A stretch of DNA of 64,000 nt from contig CAWCXA010000009.1 in NCBI GenBank assembly GCA_963799425.1, positions 1-64,000 on the forward strand. Reading direction: 5' to 3'. The notes beneath the pieces were generated by a model, which saw only the letters and a program-made list of their open reading frames with translations, was not told where the DNA came from and did no database searches. This document shows positions 26,448-35,118 of this stretch, piece by piece. The first letter of the stretch is position 1; each line of letters begins with the position of its first letter. This DNA is from CAVWSM01 sp963799425 (lineage in GTDB: Bacteria; Actinomycetota; Actinomycetes; Jiangellales; Jiangellaceae). The translations under genes were made by a program, and so were the position numbers.

Positions 26448-27778
26448 ACGAGCACCTCCTCTGTCGGACGCGGTTGCGGGGCGTCAGCTCTCTTGCGGGC
26501 AGAGTCCAGCACGACGCCACCGATCCGGAGGTGGAGCCGTTCGAGCGTCCGGGCGGCTCGTCGCAGCCTCGACACGGTCGTCCGTCGCGCAGCGACGACC
26601 AGCACGGCCGTGTCGACATGGGCGATGGCCGGATGCATCAGCACGTCATCGAGCCGGGCCGCCGACACCAAGACGGTGTCCCCAGTCAGCGAGGCCGTGC
26701 GAACGAGGTCGTTGGTCCCGATGTCATCCGTGTCGAGCGACAGGACTCGCAGCTGAGGACGGATTCGGGCGAGGACTGTCGCCAGGGACTCCACGGTTTC
26801 GTCACGAAGCCGCAGACCCAACCCCGCGACGAGGATCACCGGGCCGCCTTCGCGTGCCAACGGAGCGAGCTGCTTCATGGACTCAGCACTGCTCGCGTCG
26901 ACCGTGGGTACCGTTCCCTTGATTGCCAGTTCGACCGATCGCGAGCCTCGGACCCGCAGGAGCTGCCCGTCTGCAGCGCGCACGACGACGATTCCCAGCA
27001 GCAGCCCGAGCACCGCTCCGGACACGACGGGGACCTGCCCATTCTGGTCGATAGGTCGCCGCGGATTGTTGGCGGCGCTGACGACCTCACCGGACTGCAC
27101 GGCGTTGTTCTGCAGCTCGGTGAGCTGGAACTGCAAGTTCCGAATCTCGGTGAACAACGCGACGCGGCGCTGTCGTGACACGTCGCGTTCGGTCGAGCCG
27201 GCCGGCAGCTGTTGGGCGTACGAGCGAAGGCTCTCAAGCTCCTGTCGAAGGAGCTGCGCCCGTGCACGTGTGGCTTCGATGAGCAGCCGGCGTTGTTCGT
27301 TGAGGAGCTGCTGTCTGGTGACGAGGTAGGTCTCGGCCACGGCTTCGGCGCCGAGCCGCGCATCTTCCGGGCTCGTTGCACGGAACGAGATCCGCAAGAG
27401 CTGGGTGTTCGGCGGGGCTGTGACGGCGATGGCGTCGGCCAGACCCTCCTCCGATACGTTCAACACACCGGAGAGCCGTTTGAGGACCGCCTCACTGGTG
27501 ACCAGCTGCGCCTCGGTATCCGGCGTGACGGACCTCGGGGCAGCCTCGGTGCCCGGTGGGACCACACGGACAGGGATCGGCGGGGCGAGAACGCGGACGC
27601 GCGACTCATACACCGGCACGTGGGTGAACGTGATGGCCAACCCGGACACGAGTCCCAGGAGCGTGCAGCCAGCCATGAGCACAAGGTGGCGACGAAGCGG
27701 GCTCAGATAGGACCTGAGCGGTAAGGAGTCGGGCGGCCGGGACGGTCCTGTGAGACCGCGCATGCGTCTGCCGATCAT
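26444..27778 (-). CDS. Second polysaccharide co-polymerase (Wzz family)
   Basis: The 444 residues start at ATG 27778. A membrane helix (LVLMAGCTLLGLVSGLAITF, about 33-52) is followed by a Wzz domain with long heptad-like helices (QQLLNEQRRLLIEATRARAQ). A second helix (VSGAVLGLLLGIVVV) and a short cytoplasmic domain come last. That domain resembles a BY-kinase fold but keeps neither Walker A (VAGLGLRLRDETV) nor a tyrosine tail. It is a paralogue of the gene at 23.0-24.7 kb and overlaps both neighbours by 4 nt. Both being non-kinase forms implies chain-length control without tyrosine phosphorylation, unless a kinase lies elsewhere. Confidence 0.82.
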   Translation of the reverse strand: MIGRRMRGLTGPSRPPDSLPLRSYLSPLRRHLVLMAGCTLLGLVSGLAITFTHVPVYESRVRVLAPPIPVRVVPPGTEAAPRSVTPDTEAQLVTSEAVLKRLSGVLNVSEEGLADAIAVTAPPNTQLLRISFRATSPEDARLGAEAVAETYLVTRQQLLNEQRRLLIEATRARAQLLRQELESLRSYAQQLPAGSTERDVSRQRRVALFTEIRNLQFQLTELQNNAVQSGEVVSAANNPRRPIDQNGQVPVVSGAVLGLLLGIVVVRAADGQLLRVRGSRSVELAIKGTVPTVDASSAESMKQLAPLAREGGPVILVAGLGLRLRDETVESLATVLARIRPQLRVLSLDTDDIGTNDLVRTASLTGDTVLVSAARLDDVLMHPAIAHVDTAVLVVAARRTTVSRLRRAARTLERLHLRIGGVVLDSARKRADAPQPRPTEEVLV

Positions 27779-29055
27779 GCGTGGCTCCAGGCTGTGGAGG
27801 CGAGCCCCGCCGCGATGTCCACCCGATTGCCCAGACTTCCGAACGAGCTGCACAGGGTGGCGAGACTCCTATCGGCCGTGCCACGCAGTGGTGGTCCGGC
27901 AGGCTCCTGTGCGGCCAACAGGTAACGGGAGACGAGCTCGGCAAGGTACGCCGCCACAACGGACTCCGGACCCGTCGCCTGGATGTCGGTCTGCGTGAGC
28001 CAGTCCCCGCCTTCCCGGACCAGGCTCTCCAGAGCCGCGTCCACACCGCGCCTTCCCGACCGGGACTGCCACCGGTAGTGGAGGAGATCGAAACCGACGG
28101 GGACGGAGGCGTCGAAGCGCTCCCAGTCCCAAAGATGCACCATGCCCTTGACCACGGACATGTTCCACGGAGTCCAGTCACCGTGCCATGCGCCGACTGT
28201 GATGTGCCGCTGTCCGTGGCGTTCCTCCACCGCGTCGAGCGCGTCATCGAACAGCTCTCGCCGCATGGGCTCGTGCACACGTGCGGCGTCGCCGCGCAGG
28301 CGTCGCCAGAAGGCCGTACCGCCAAGCGGCGTTTGGGGCCCCAAGGTCGTGCGTGCCACTTCCCGCATTGCGTCCACCGGCGACCAGCGGCGTGACATCC
28401 CCACGCGAGGGCTGGTGGGCAGGGCCGTCATGCAGAGCAGGTCCAGGCCGCGCCACGTCCGCAACGTCACCAGCTGTGGGGTCCGGACGTTCAGATACGG
28501 ACGCGACGAGACGACCTCGAGCGCCGCGGCCTCCCGGCGGACGAGAGCCTTGGACATCTCGTTCTCGCCGATCTTCACGTAGCCGATCGACGAGCCGTCG
28601 CGAGCGAACACCGCCAGGACGGGCTTGCGATTGGCTCGCGGAGGACCGACTCCGAGGCTGACAAGAACCGGCTGGCCGTAGACCTCCGACAAGACGGTCT
28701 CTACCTCGTCGGCCGGGTCTGCCCCGGCGGGCCAGCTGACCGCCAACCGGTCCAGAGGCAACGCGTCGAGCAGGCCTGTGCGCAGCACTGTTGCGATGAC
28801 GGCGCGGGTGACCCGCTCCGTCGGTCGTAGGGCACTGCTGTAGCGGCGAACCGATGCAGCGGCCGCCCTGGGGCTGCCCGCAGGGGTCAGGAGCCGAGGG
28901 CGCCGGGCGTGGGGCACCAGAAGGAACTCGCGACTGTTGGCTGAGGTCCTGCCCAGTCCTGCTCGACGCAGCACGCGAACCTGGGTACCGGGGGGCCACA
29001 GCTGTCCCGCCGCTTCGACGAGGCCGGCGACGGCGGGGGTCGGCGAATCGCTCAT
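27775..29055 (-). CDS. Aminoglycoside-phosphotransferase-like kinase (APH/choline kinase fold)
   Basis: In this 426-residue cytoplasmic protein the C-terminal two thirds have a kinase-like fold. A conserved Lys is in IGYVKIGENEMSKALVRREA, the catalytic-loop equivalent is WHGDWTPWNMS, and the metal-site equivalent is LWDWERF, matching HGDxxxxN and DxE patterns. Such enzymes phosphorylate small alcohols or sugars. Beside the CDP-alcohol transferase it could prepare a phosphorylated alcohol for attachment to the polymer; this is a context argument. It overlaps the polymerase gene and the second Wzz gene by 4 nt each. Confidence 0.78.
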   Translation of the reverse strand: MSDSPTPAVAGLVEAAGQLWPPGTQVRVLRRAGLGRTSANSREFLLVPHARRPRLLTPAGSPRAAAASVRRYSSALRPTERVTRAVIATVLRTGLLDALPLDRLAVSWPAGADPADEVETVLSEVYGQPVLVSLGVGPPRANRKPVLAVFARDGSSIGYVKIGENEMSKALVRREAAALEVVSSRPYLNVRTPQLVTLRTWRGLDLLCMTALPTSPRVGMSRRWSPVDAMREVARTTLGPQTPLGGTAFWRRLRGDAARVHEPMRRELFDDALDAVEERHGQRHITVGAWHGDWTPWNMSVVKGMVHLWDWERFDASVPVGFDLLHYRWQSRSGRRGVDAALESLVREGGDWLTQTDIQATGPESVVAAYLAELVSRYLLAAQEPAGPPLRGTADRSLATLCSSFGSLGNRVDIAAGLASTAWSHA

Positions 29056-30428
29056 GCGGTTGCCCTCGACCGGTGCATGAGCCCGACCGCGATCATGACC
29101 GTGAACAGCGGTGGACCCAGCGTGTCGTAGATGACCAGCTGGACGGCAAAGAAGAGAAGAATGCAGATACCGATCAGCTCGTTGGTCGTCTGCCCGCGGA
29201 TATGCCGTGCGAACCTGCGCACGAAAAACGCGAGGAAGAACAAGGTCCCCAACAGGCCCTGCGCAAAGATCACCAGCCAGAGATGGCCTTGAGTGCCAAG
29301 CGGGGGCACGCCGCAGGCCGGGCAGTCGCTCGTGGATCCGCCGGCAATGGAGAAGAAGCTGCCCTGCAGGTCCCGTGTCGTGCCGAACCCGAGAACGGGC
29401 GAGCCGGTCGCGGTGCTTTCCACGGTCAGCGCCAGCAGTTGTGCCCGGCGGTCGTTGCTGTGAGCGGTATCCAGCCGCTGCTGAAACAGGTCATTCAGAG
29501 GAGAAGCGACGAACAGCGCTGAAGCCAGGACCAGGCCGACCACCGCCGCCTGCACGGCCCAGATCTTCCCCATCAGAGCGAGGCGGACCACGGCGTAGAC
29601 CGCCCCGAGCGCAAGACACGCCCAAAGCCCGCGGTTCAGCGAATAGACGACCGGGATCGTTGCGACGAGGAGGACGCCAGGCGCCACCAAGCGGCGCCAT
29701 CCCGCACTCTTCCCGAACCAGGAGACGAGAAAGAAGGGCAGGAACATCGCCAAGTTGCTGCCCCAGCTGTTCGCATACGCGAATGGCGCGATTGGGCGCG
29801 CCTCCTCGTACGCCAGGAATGTCTGGGCCTTCGCAGCCTGCGGATGGATCAACGTGTGGATGTACTCGTTCGAAGTCAGACCCCGCGGGAGAAGCATCTC
29901 CATCAGGGAGCGAATCTCGAAGGTCGGCGCCAGGTACCCCAGTAGCCCGCCCATCGCGGTGACGACGAACATCCACCCGAGGAGCCGCCACATCGTTCGG
30001 TCGGAGAGATCCTTCTTCGGCGTGTTGCAGACGTACACCAGCGCGACGGTGGCAGCGAGGTACCAGAGCAGACGGTAGGTGAAGACCAGCAGGCGGCCGC
30101 CGCCACCGCCGCCCGGGACAGCGCCCGGAGCGTCCACCCAAAGCATGAAGAATCCGGCGACCACCCACAGCAGGAAAAGCAGCCAGAAGCCGAAACCGCG
30201 CGGGACGACGAGCCGCGGACGGTGGACAAGCTGCAAGGCCATGGCCCCTGCCATGGCCAGGAACATGATGTTGGCGAGCCCGAGGATCCACCAGACCGGG
30301 AAGCCCACGAAGAGCACGACGAGCGGCCACGCTGCGGGCAGCCGCGTCCGAGATCGGCGGGTCGTCCGCAGTCGATCTTCTCCACGACGGGCCTGAGGGA
30401 GCTCGGAGCGCAGCACGTCAGTGCCCAC
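29052..30428 (-). CDS. O-antigen ligase/polymerase family protein (Wzy-like)
   Basis: This 458-residue integral membrane protein has about ten helices and a large periplasmic loop (NEYIHTLIHPQAAKAQ to the helices after ARPIAPFAYANSWGSNLAM). The C-terminal loop has VLGFGTTRDLQG, typical of the Wzy_C/O-antigen ligase superfamily. It would polymerise flipped repeat units outside the membrane. GTG 30428 was chosen because it follows a C6 (G6 on its strand) tract by 5 nt and starts just before the first helix. It is the first gene of the minus-strand operon. Confidence 0.85.
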   Translation of the reverse strand: MGTDVLRSELPQARRGEDRLRTTRRSRTRLPAAWPLVVLFVGFPVWWILGLANIMFLAMAGAMALQLVHRPRLVVPRGFGFWLLFLLWVVAGFFMLWVDAPGAVPGGGGGGRLLVFTYRLLWYLAATVALVYVCNTPKKDLSDRTMWRLLGWMFVVTAMGGLLGYLAPTFEIRSLMEMLLPRGLTSNEYIHTLIHPQAAKAQTFLAYEEARPIAPFAYANSWGSNLAMFLPFFLVSWFGKSAGWRRLVAPGVLLVATIPVVYSLNRGLWACLALGAVYAVVRLALMGKIWAVQAAVVGLVLASALFVASPLNDLFQQRLDTAHSNDRRAQLLALTVESTATGSPVLGFGTTRDLQGSFFSIAGGSTSDCPACGVPPLGTQGHLWLVIFAQGLLGTLFFLAFFVRRFARHIRGQTTNELIGICILLFFAVQLVIYDTLGPPLFTVMIAVGLMHRSRATA

Positions 30429-30955
30429 GGCTGCCCCCCGGTGTGTGTGCCCAACCCCCACTAACCGGACCAGGATAGGTCGTCTGGTAGGCCGCCGAAC
30501 CCGAATTGGGTATGCGGCCGTTATTTGCGCTGGTCCTTGTGACATGGCGGTACGAAGGTGGGCGAAAGCCACCCCGACCGCCCTGCTTGCGATATTCAGC
30601 ATCCGGCATGTCGGGGTGTGAGGCAGACGTATAGATATGGGGTCACACCGGCCCTGGAAGGGACTGTGCCTCATGCGTGTCTGATCGCTGACAGTGGCGG
30701 CGCGCTCGCTCCGGGCACGCACGGCGGGCTTACGGCCAACGCTGACTCCGCGAGCGGTCATGCAGTCAAATGGACGGTGGCAGTGCCGCCCTTCTAGCGG
30801 CCGCGACAGCCCACCAAGGCCATATTTCGTAGGGCACATCCGACATATACGCAGGGTAACGACCTTTGCCCTTTCTCTTCTCCCGTGCTTTGCTGGCCCG
30901 CAACTTCGCGGTTGTTGTGAAGGGGGGACTGCAGCCGTACCGCCCTCAGGGGCGG
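30429..30955. promoter_or_regulatory. Divergent promoter region between the polymerase operon and the GH26 gene
   Basis: About 530 bases without a convincing gene. On the minus strand TATCCT (30472-30477) is a candidate -10 box for the polymerase operon. On the plus strand a six-G tract at 30922-30927 is followed by ACTG, the same ten bases found just before the large PKD gene at 35110-35119. Confidence 0.4.
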
Positions 30956-32647
30956 ATGACACTGCGGGAGCCCCTCTTGGTGACAGGACATGCACGCGGA
31001 CGGACCGAGTCTGGTCGGTATCGCCGAAGGGCCCGAAAAGGGCGTCGTGGTGCACTCGCAATGGCAGCGGCCGCGCTCTCTGTCATCACTGTCGCCGCCG
31101 GGACATCGGTTGTTGGTGCTGTGGACGACCTCCCCGATGTGGGCATCGAGCTGGTCCGCAACGGCACTTTCGAGTCCGGGCTCAGCGGCTGGCGGACCAA
31201 CGACGCGGCCAGCCAGGCGCTGGGCTTGTCAACCCCGGGCCTGCAATCGCCACACGCTGGGCGAATCTCGTCCCTGTCCGGGGGCAATGCCGTGCTGAAT
31301 GACAAGGCCAACACGGTCACGTCCGCTGACGACCGGCTGCAATACACGGTCACGGCCCTGCTGCGCGCCACGACGACGGCTGTGAACGGCCACGTTCGTG
31401 TGCGCGAGACGGAAGACGGCCAACCGGCTCGACGCCACGCCCAGTACTTCACCGCTCGACCAGGCGCTTGGCAGGCGGTTTCCTTCACCTTCGTTCCCGT
31501 GGTCGATGGCGCGACGTTCGACCTCAACGTGGTCGCTTACAACATTCCGCTCTCCTCAGGACTGGAGATCGACAACGTCTCCATGGTCGCGTCGGAGAAG
31601 GGGACGCCACCGGTCGTCAGCCCGACACCATCAGTGAGCTCGCCGATGCCCACGCCGTCGACGCCCCCGTCGCCGACCACTTCTCCGTCGCCGACCACTT
31701 CTCCGACACCGACCGAGACTCCAGGGACGCCGCCGCCTTCGACACCGACGGCAACCCCCTCCGCTCCACCACCAGCGCCCAGCCAACCCGGAGCGTTCAC
31801 GGTCAGCGCGCGCGGCATCCCCTCCGGTGGCACGTTCTTCGGCTCTGCGTTTGGCTCGAACTCGGATCCGGCGCCACGTGAGCAGCTGGCCGGAGAAGTG
31901 CTCGGCGTGCGTAGGACCTTCTGGCGTGCCGACCAGGTCAACTCGGCCGTCTCCACCGCCGCGGGCGACCTGCGAGCAGGACGTCTTCCCTGGATCAGCT
32001 TCAAGCTGCCCACTTCGTGGGAACAGATGGCGGCCGGCGCGGGCGACGCGTGGGCTCGCGACCTGACAAGCGACCTCAACGCCATCGACGGGCCGGTTTG
32101 GGTGGCCTTCCACCACGAGCCCGAAGGCGACGGCGATCTCAAGCAGTGGACGGCGATGCAGCGCAGGCTCTCCGGGATCGTCCGCAGCGGCGCCGACAAC
32201 GTTGCGTTCACGATCATCGTCACTGGCTGGAACCAGTTCTACTCCGGAGTGCCCGAGTACTCGCTGGAGGCGCTGTGGCCCGGCGACGGCATCGTCGATG
32301 TCGTCGGGATGGACACGTACAACCGCTATGGGGAAGTCAAGGACGGCGATCGGAACGACAACTTCACGGAACTCAAGGTCTACTACGCGAAGATGAAAGC
32401 CTTCGCCGACGCGCACGACGTCGCGTGGGGGGTGGCCGAAACCGGATACACGGACGAGGCGGCGACTAGGGACGCTGCCTGGTTGATGCGGGCATACCAA
32501 GACATGCAAGCCATGGGAGGTGTCGCCCTCACCTACTTCGACACGAGTCTCAACAGCAATGCCAACTGGCAGCTGAGCACAGCTGCGAAGCAGCAGGCGT
32601 TCGCCCAGACGCTACGGGCATCGGACAAGCTGGCAGACGCGAGGTAG
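30956..32647 (+). CDS. Secreted GH26-like glycoside hydrolase with N-terminal carbohydrate-binding domain
   Basis: From ATG 30956 there are 563 residues. A signal/anchor helix (ALAMAAAALSVITVAAGTSV) comes first, then a CBM4/9-like jelly roll (ELVRNGTFESGLSGWRTND onward). A Pro/Thr/Ser linker of about 55 residues leads to a GH26-type (beta/alpha)8 domain. Probable acid/base glutamate is in WVAFHHEPEGDGD and nucleophile in WGVAETGYTDEA. GH26 enzymes cut beta-mannans, mixed-linkage glucans or xylans. In this position it may trim or release the cluster's own polymer. The exact start is uncertain because an in-frame longer reading from 30866 exists. Confidence 0.82.
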   Translation: MTLREPLLVTGHARGRTESGRYRRRARKGRRGALAMAAAALSVITVAAGTSVVGAVDDLPDVGIELVRNGTFESGLSGWRTNDAASQALGLSTPGLQSPHAGRISSLSGGNAVLNDKANTVTSADDRLQYTVTALLRATTTAVNGHVRVRETEDGQPARRHAQYFTARPGAWQAVSFTFVPVVDGATFDLNVVAYNIPLSSGLEIDNVSMVASEKGTPPVVSPTPSVSSPMPTPSTPPSPTTSPSPTTSPTPTETPGTPPPSTPTATPSAPPPAPSQPGAFTVSARGIPSGGTFFGSAFGSNSDPAPREQLAGEVLGVRRTFWRADQVNSAVSTAAGDLRAGRLPWISFKLPTSWEQMAAGAGDAWARDLTSDLNAIDGPVWVAFHHEPEGDGDLKQWTAMQRRLSGIVRSGADNVAFTIIVTGWNQFYSGVPEYSLEALWPGDGIVDVVGMDTYNRYGEVKDGDRNDNFTELKVYYAKMKAFADAHDVAWGVAETGYTDEAATRDAAWLMRAYQDMQAMGGVALTYFDTSLNSNANWQLSTAAKQQAFAQTLRASDKLADAR

Positions 32648-32689
32648 GGCAACGTCCTGCGAAGTGCCGGGTTGACGAAGAACGGACAG

Positions 32690-34051
32690 TCAGCCCGGCT
32701 CGGGATCGATCCAGCCGCCGCGCCGGAGGTATCCGACGATGTCTGCGAGGCAGGCTTGGACGGTCCGGTCGGCCGTGTCGACCGTGATCTCCGCGTCTTC
32801 CGGTGCCTCGTACGGGTCTGACACGCCGGTGAAAGCCGGGATCGTCCCGGCTCGGGCACGTGCGTAGAGGCCCTTGCGGTCCCTCGCCTCGCAGACGTCG
32901 ACCGGGGTGGCCACGTAGACGAGCACAAAGTCACCGACATCGCTGACCATGCGGCGTACTTCTGCGCGAGTCTCGGCGTACGGCGCGATCGGCGCACAGA
33001 TCGCGATGCCGCCATGGCGCGTGATCTCGGCCGCGACCCAGCCGATGCGACGGACGTTGAGGTCCCGGTCATGGCGGGAGAACCCCAGGCCGGCCGAGAG
33101 CAGATGGCGGACCTCGTCGCCGTCGAGCAAGCTGACAGTGCGGCTGCCTTGGTCCCGCAGGTAGGCGACCAGCCCCTCCGCGAGGGTCGACTTGCCCGAG
33201 CCGCTGAGACCGGTGAACAAGATGGTGAGCCCGCGTCGCACGCGAGGCGGACGCCACTGTCGGAGCACGGCGAGCTCAGCCGCCGGTACGACATCCGCCG
33301 GCGGTGCTATGCCCGTGTCGAGCGAGTGCAGCAGTTGCGCTGTCTCGTGGGGTGCATCGGGCAGGTCGACGACGCTGATCGGCAAGGTGTCGGTTGTTGA
33401 TGGCACGCCCACCAACGCCAAGTGCGTGGCCCCGAGGTTCTTCGCCACATGCGCACGAAGAACCAGATCGTCCCCGGCATCACGCCGCGCGGCAAACGGG
33501 ACGCGGACGAAGCTCCAACCCGTCTCGCGTGCCACCGCCTCACTGAGGTGGAGCAATGACCAGGGTGGGAGCTCCCCCTCACCGGTGACACTTGTGGCGA
33601 TCAGCAGGACGTCACTGTCCAGGTCTGCAGCAGCCTCTGCCAACGCCGCGATCTGCCTGGTGAGAAGGGGCCCACGGACGAAGGCGGCTATCCGGGCGCG
33701 GCCGGTGCCGGCGACCCGGCCGGAAGCCGCCAAATCCGCCAGCTCTGCTGTGCCTGCCGAGAGGGGAGTCACGGGCCCGGAGAGCCTCATCTTCCCCGTG
33801 CCTTCCACGCGGGCCGTGCTCTCGACGTGCACGCGGCAACTGACAACCCCTTGCCGGTCTGCCACGTCCAGGGCGCCGACAGCGCGAGCGGCCTCGCCCA
33901 CATCTGGCGGGACGTCCAGCACGACCGGCGCGATGCCGAGGAAGGACATGAGCGGCGACAACAATCCGGAGGCAAGGAGTTCGGCATCCCCTCGAAGGGC
34001 GTCTGGTGCCGACCAGACGGGGACTGCTTCCGGATGGGCTCTCTGCGTCAT
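32690..34051 (-). CDS. cysC: APS kinase fused to a degenerate ATP-sulfurylase domain
   Basis: The C-terminal domain phosphorylates APS to PAPS, the sulfate donor. The P-loop GLSGSGKST is at 281-289, then LLDGDEVRHLLSAGLGFSRH, NVRRIGWVAAEI, and CEARDRKGLYARARAG. Residues 1-270 follow the plan of an ATP sulfurylase (PUA-like start, then RIAAFVRGPLLTRQ where QxRNPxHxxH is expected, and LRAHVAKNLGATHLAL). The nucleotide-binding QxRN and HxxH residues are missing, so this half is probably structural or regulatory, with CysDN making the APS. ATG 34051 is preceded by AGAGGATGTG. It converges on GH26 with 42 nt between stops. Confidence 0.88.
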   Translation of the reverse strand: MTQRAHPEAVPVWSAPDALRGDAELLASGLLSPLMSFLGIAPVVLDVPPDVGEAARAVGALDVADRQGVVSCRVHVESTARVEGTGKMRLSGPVTPLSAGTAELADLAASGRVAGTGRARIAAFVRGPLLTRQIAALAEAAADLDSDVLLIATSVTGEGELPPWSLLHLSEAVARETGWSFVRVPFAARRDAGDDLVLRAHVAKNLGATHLALVGVPSTTDTLPISVVDLPDAPHETAQLLHSLDTGIAPPADVVPAAELAVLRQWRPPRVRRGLTILFTGLSGSGKSTLAEGLVAYLRDQGSRTVSLLDGDEVRHLLSAGLGFSRHDRDLNVRRIGWVAAEITRHGGIAICAPIAPYAETRAEVRRMVSDVGDFVLVYVATPVDVCEARDRKGLYARARAGTIPAFTGVSDPYEAPEDAEITVDTADRTVQACLADIVGYLRRGGWIDPEPG

Positions 34052-34185
34052 CACATCCTCTGACTCGGGCTCCGCCGCGACCGTGACCCGCATCTTCTCA
34101 TGCTGGTCCGGCCGGTGCCGGCCACCGAAGAATCCACTTGCTGCGACTTCCGCCATTCCGCCCCTGGCCACCTGTGTGCGCCCAT

Positions 34186-34191
34186 TACGCT
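34186..34191 (+). promoter_or_regulatory. Candidate -10 box for the WecG/TagA gene
   Basis: TACGCT lies 26 nt before ATG 34218 in the 166-base divergent gap shared with the APS kinase gene. A six-G tract (34207-34212) lies between it and the start. Confidence 0.35.
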
Positions 34192-34217
34192 GCGCTGCAG
34201 AGCATTGGGGGGAATCA

Positions 34218-35021
34218 ATGGTCGACGACGAGGCGGCTTCACGCACCGCGTGGCCGGACATTCTGCGTGTGCCCGTCGCGGACCTCTCGATGGCTGCGGT
34301 CGTCGAGGTCGTCCGGACGTGGCTGGTGTCAGAGGATCAGCACCTGGCGATCGGTGTCAACGCCCACGTGGTCAACCTTGCTCGCCGTGACAGTGATTTC
34401 GCCGCTGCGCTGGCGTACAGCTCGTTGAACTATCCCGACGGTCAGTCAATAGTGTGGGCGGCTCGCACGCTCGGCTACACCATCCCCGAGCGGGTGGCGA
34501 CGACCGATCTCGTGTGGCCGTTGGTCTCGATGGCCGCCGACGAGGGAGCCGGCGTGTTCCTGTTCGGTGGCCGCCCGGGGGTGGCCGACCGCGCTGCGGA
34601 GCGACTGCTCGCCGTGGAGCCGAAGCTGGTCGTGTCCGGAACCAGTCACGGATATATCGGGGAGCACGAGCAGGACGCTTTGGTCGACCGGATCAATGAC
34701 TCGGGTGCAAGGCTGCTGTTTGTCGGGTTGGGCAATCCCCGACAAGAAGCCTGGGCCCTCGAACACATGCCCGACCTGAAGGCTCGAGCGGTTCTCACCT
34801 GTGGTGGCCTGCTCGATTGGGTTGCCGGCGACGTGCCGCGCCCACCCGCTTGGGTGCCGAAGGCCGGGTTGGAGTGGGGCTGGCGGCTGTGGCTCGAGCC
34901 GCGACGCCTGGCTCGCCGCTACCTGATCGGTAACCCGGTGTTCGTCAGCCGGCTTGCCATGGAAGTCGTACGTCGCACGGCTCGTAGGGCTTTGACTCCG
35001 GAGCGTATACAGATGCGTTAG
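34218..35021 (+). CDS. WecG/TagA/CpsF family glycosyltransferase
   Basis: This 267-residue GT26 enzyme in characterised members adds N-acetylmannosamine (or its uronate) to GlcNAc-diphospho-undecaprenol. Signatures are LNYPDGQSIVWAARTLG, VGLGNPRQEAWALEHM, and CGGLLDWVAGDVPRPPAW followed by GLEWGWRLWLEPRRLARR. ATG 34218 follows GGGGGG with 5 nt spacing; a much longer in-frame upstream reading is antisense to the APS kinase gene and rejected. It suggests a second sugar of the repeat unit, committed early in assembly. Confidence 0.9.
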   Translation: MVDDEAASRTAWPDILRVPVADLSMAAVVEVVRTWLVSEDQHLAIGVNAHVVNLARRDSDFAAALAYSSLNYPDGQSIVWAARTLGYTIPERVATTDLVWPLVSMAADEGAGVFLFGGRPGVADRAAERLLAVEPKLVVSGTSHGYIGEHEQDALVDRINDSGARLLFVGLGNPRQEAWALEHMPDLKARAVLTCGGLLDWVAGDVPRPPAWVPKAGLEWGWRLWLEPRRLARRYLIGNPVFVSRLAMEVVRRTARRALTPERIQMR

Positions 35022-35118
35022 CGGATTTCGTAAAGCCGCCAAGAGTCGCAAGGAACAGTTGTAATGTCGAAAACGGGGTCGGCGGGGGTCGTCCTCGCGT
35101 GGGGTATCTGGGGGGACT

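Noticed and set aside
25699..26619. N-terminal extension of the GT2 glycosyltransferase to 623 residues
   Set aside because: The extra part is antisense-like, arginine-rich and lies over the CDP-alcohol transferase, which has a perfect signature in another frame.
33192..34217. Long N-terminal extension of the WecG/TagA protein
   Set aside because: It is antisense to the APS kinase gene and has low-complexity Ser/Arg/Thr composition; ATG 34218 has a promoter-like and G6 leader.
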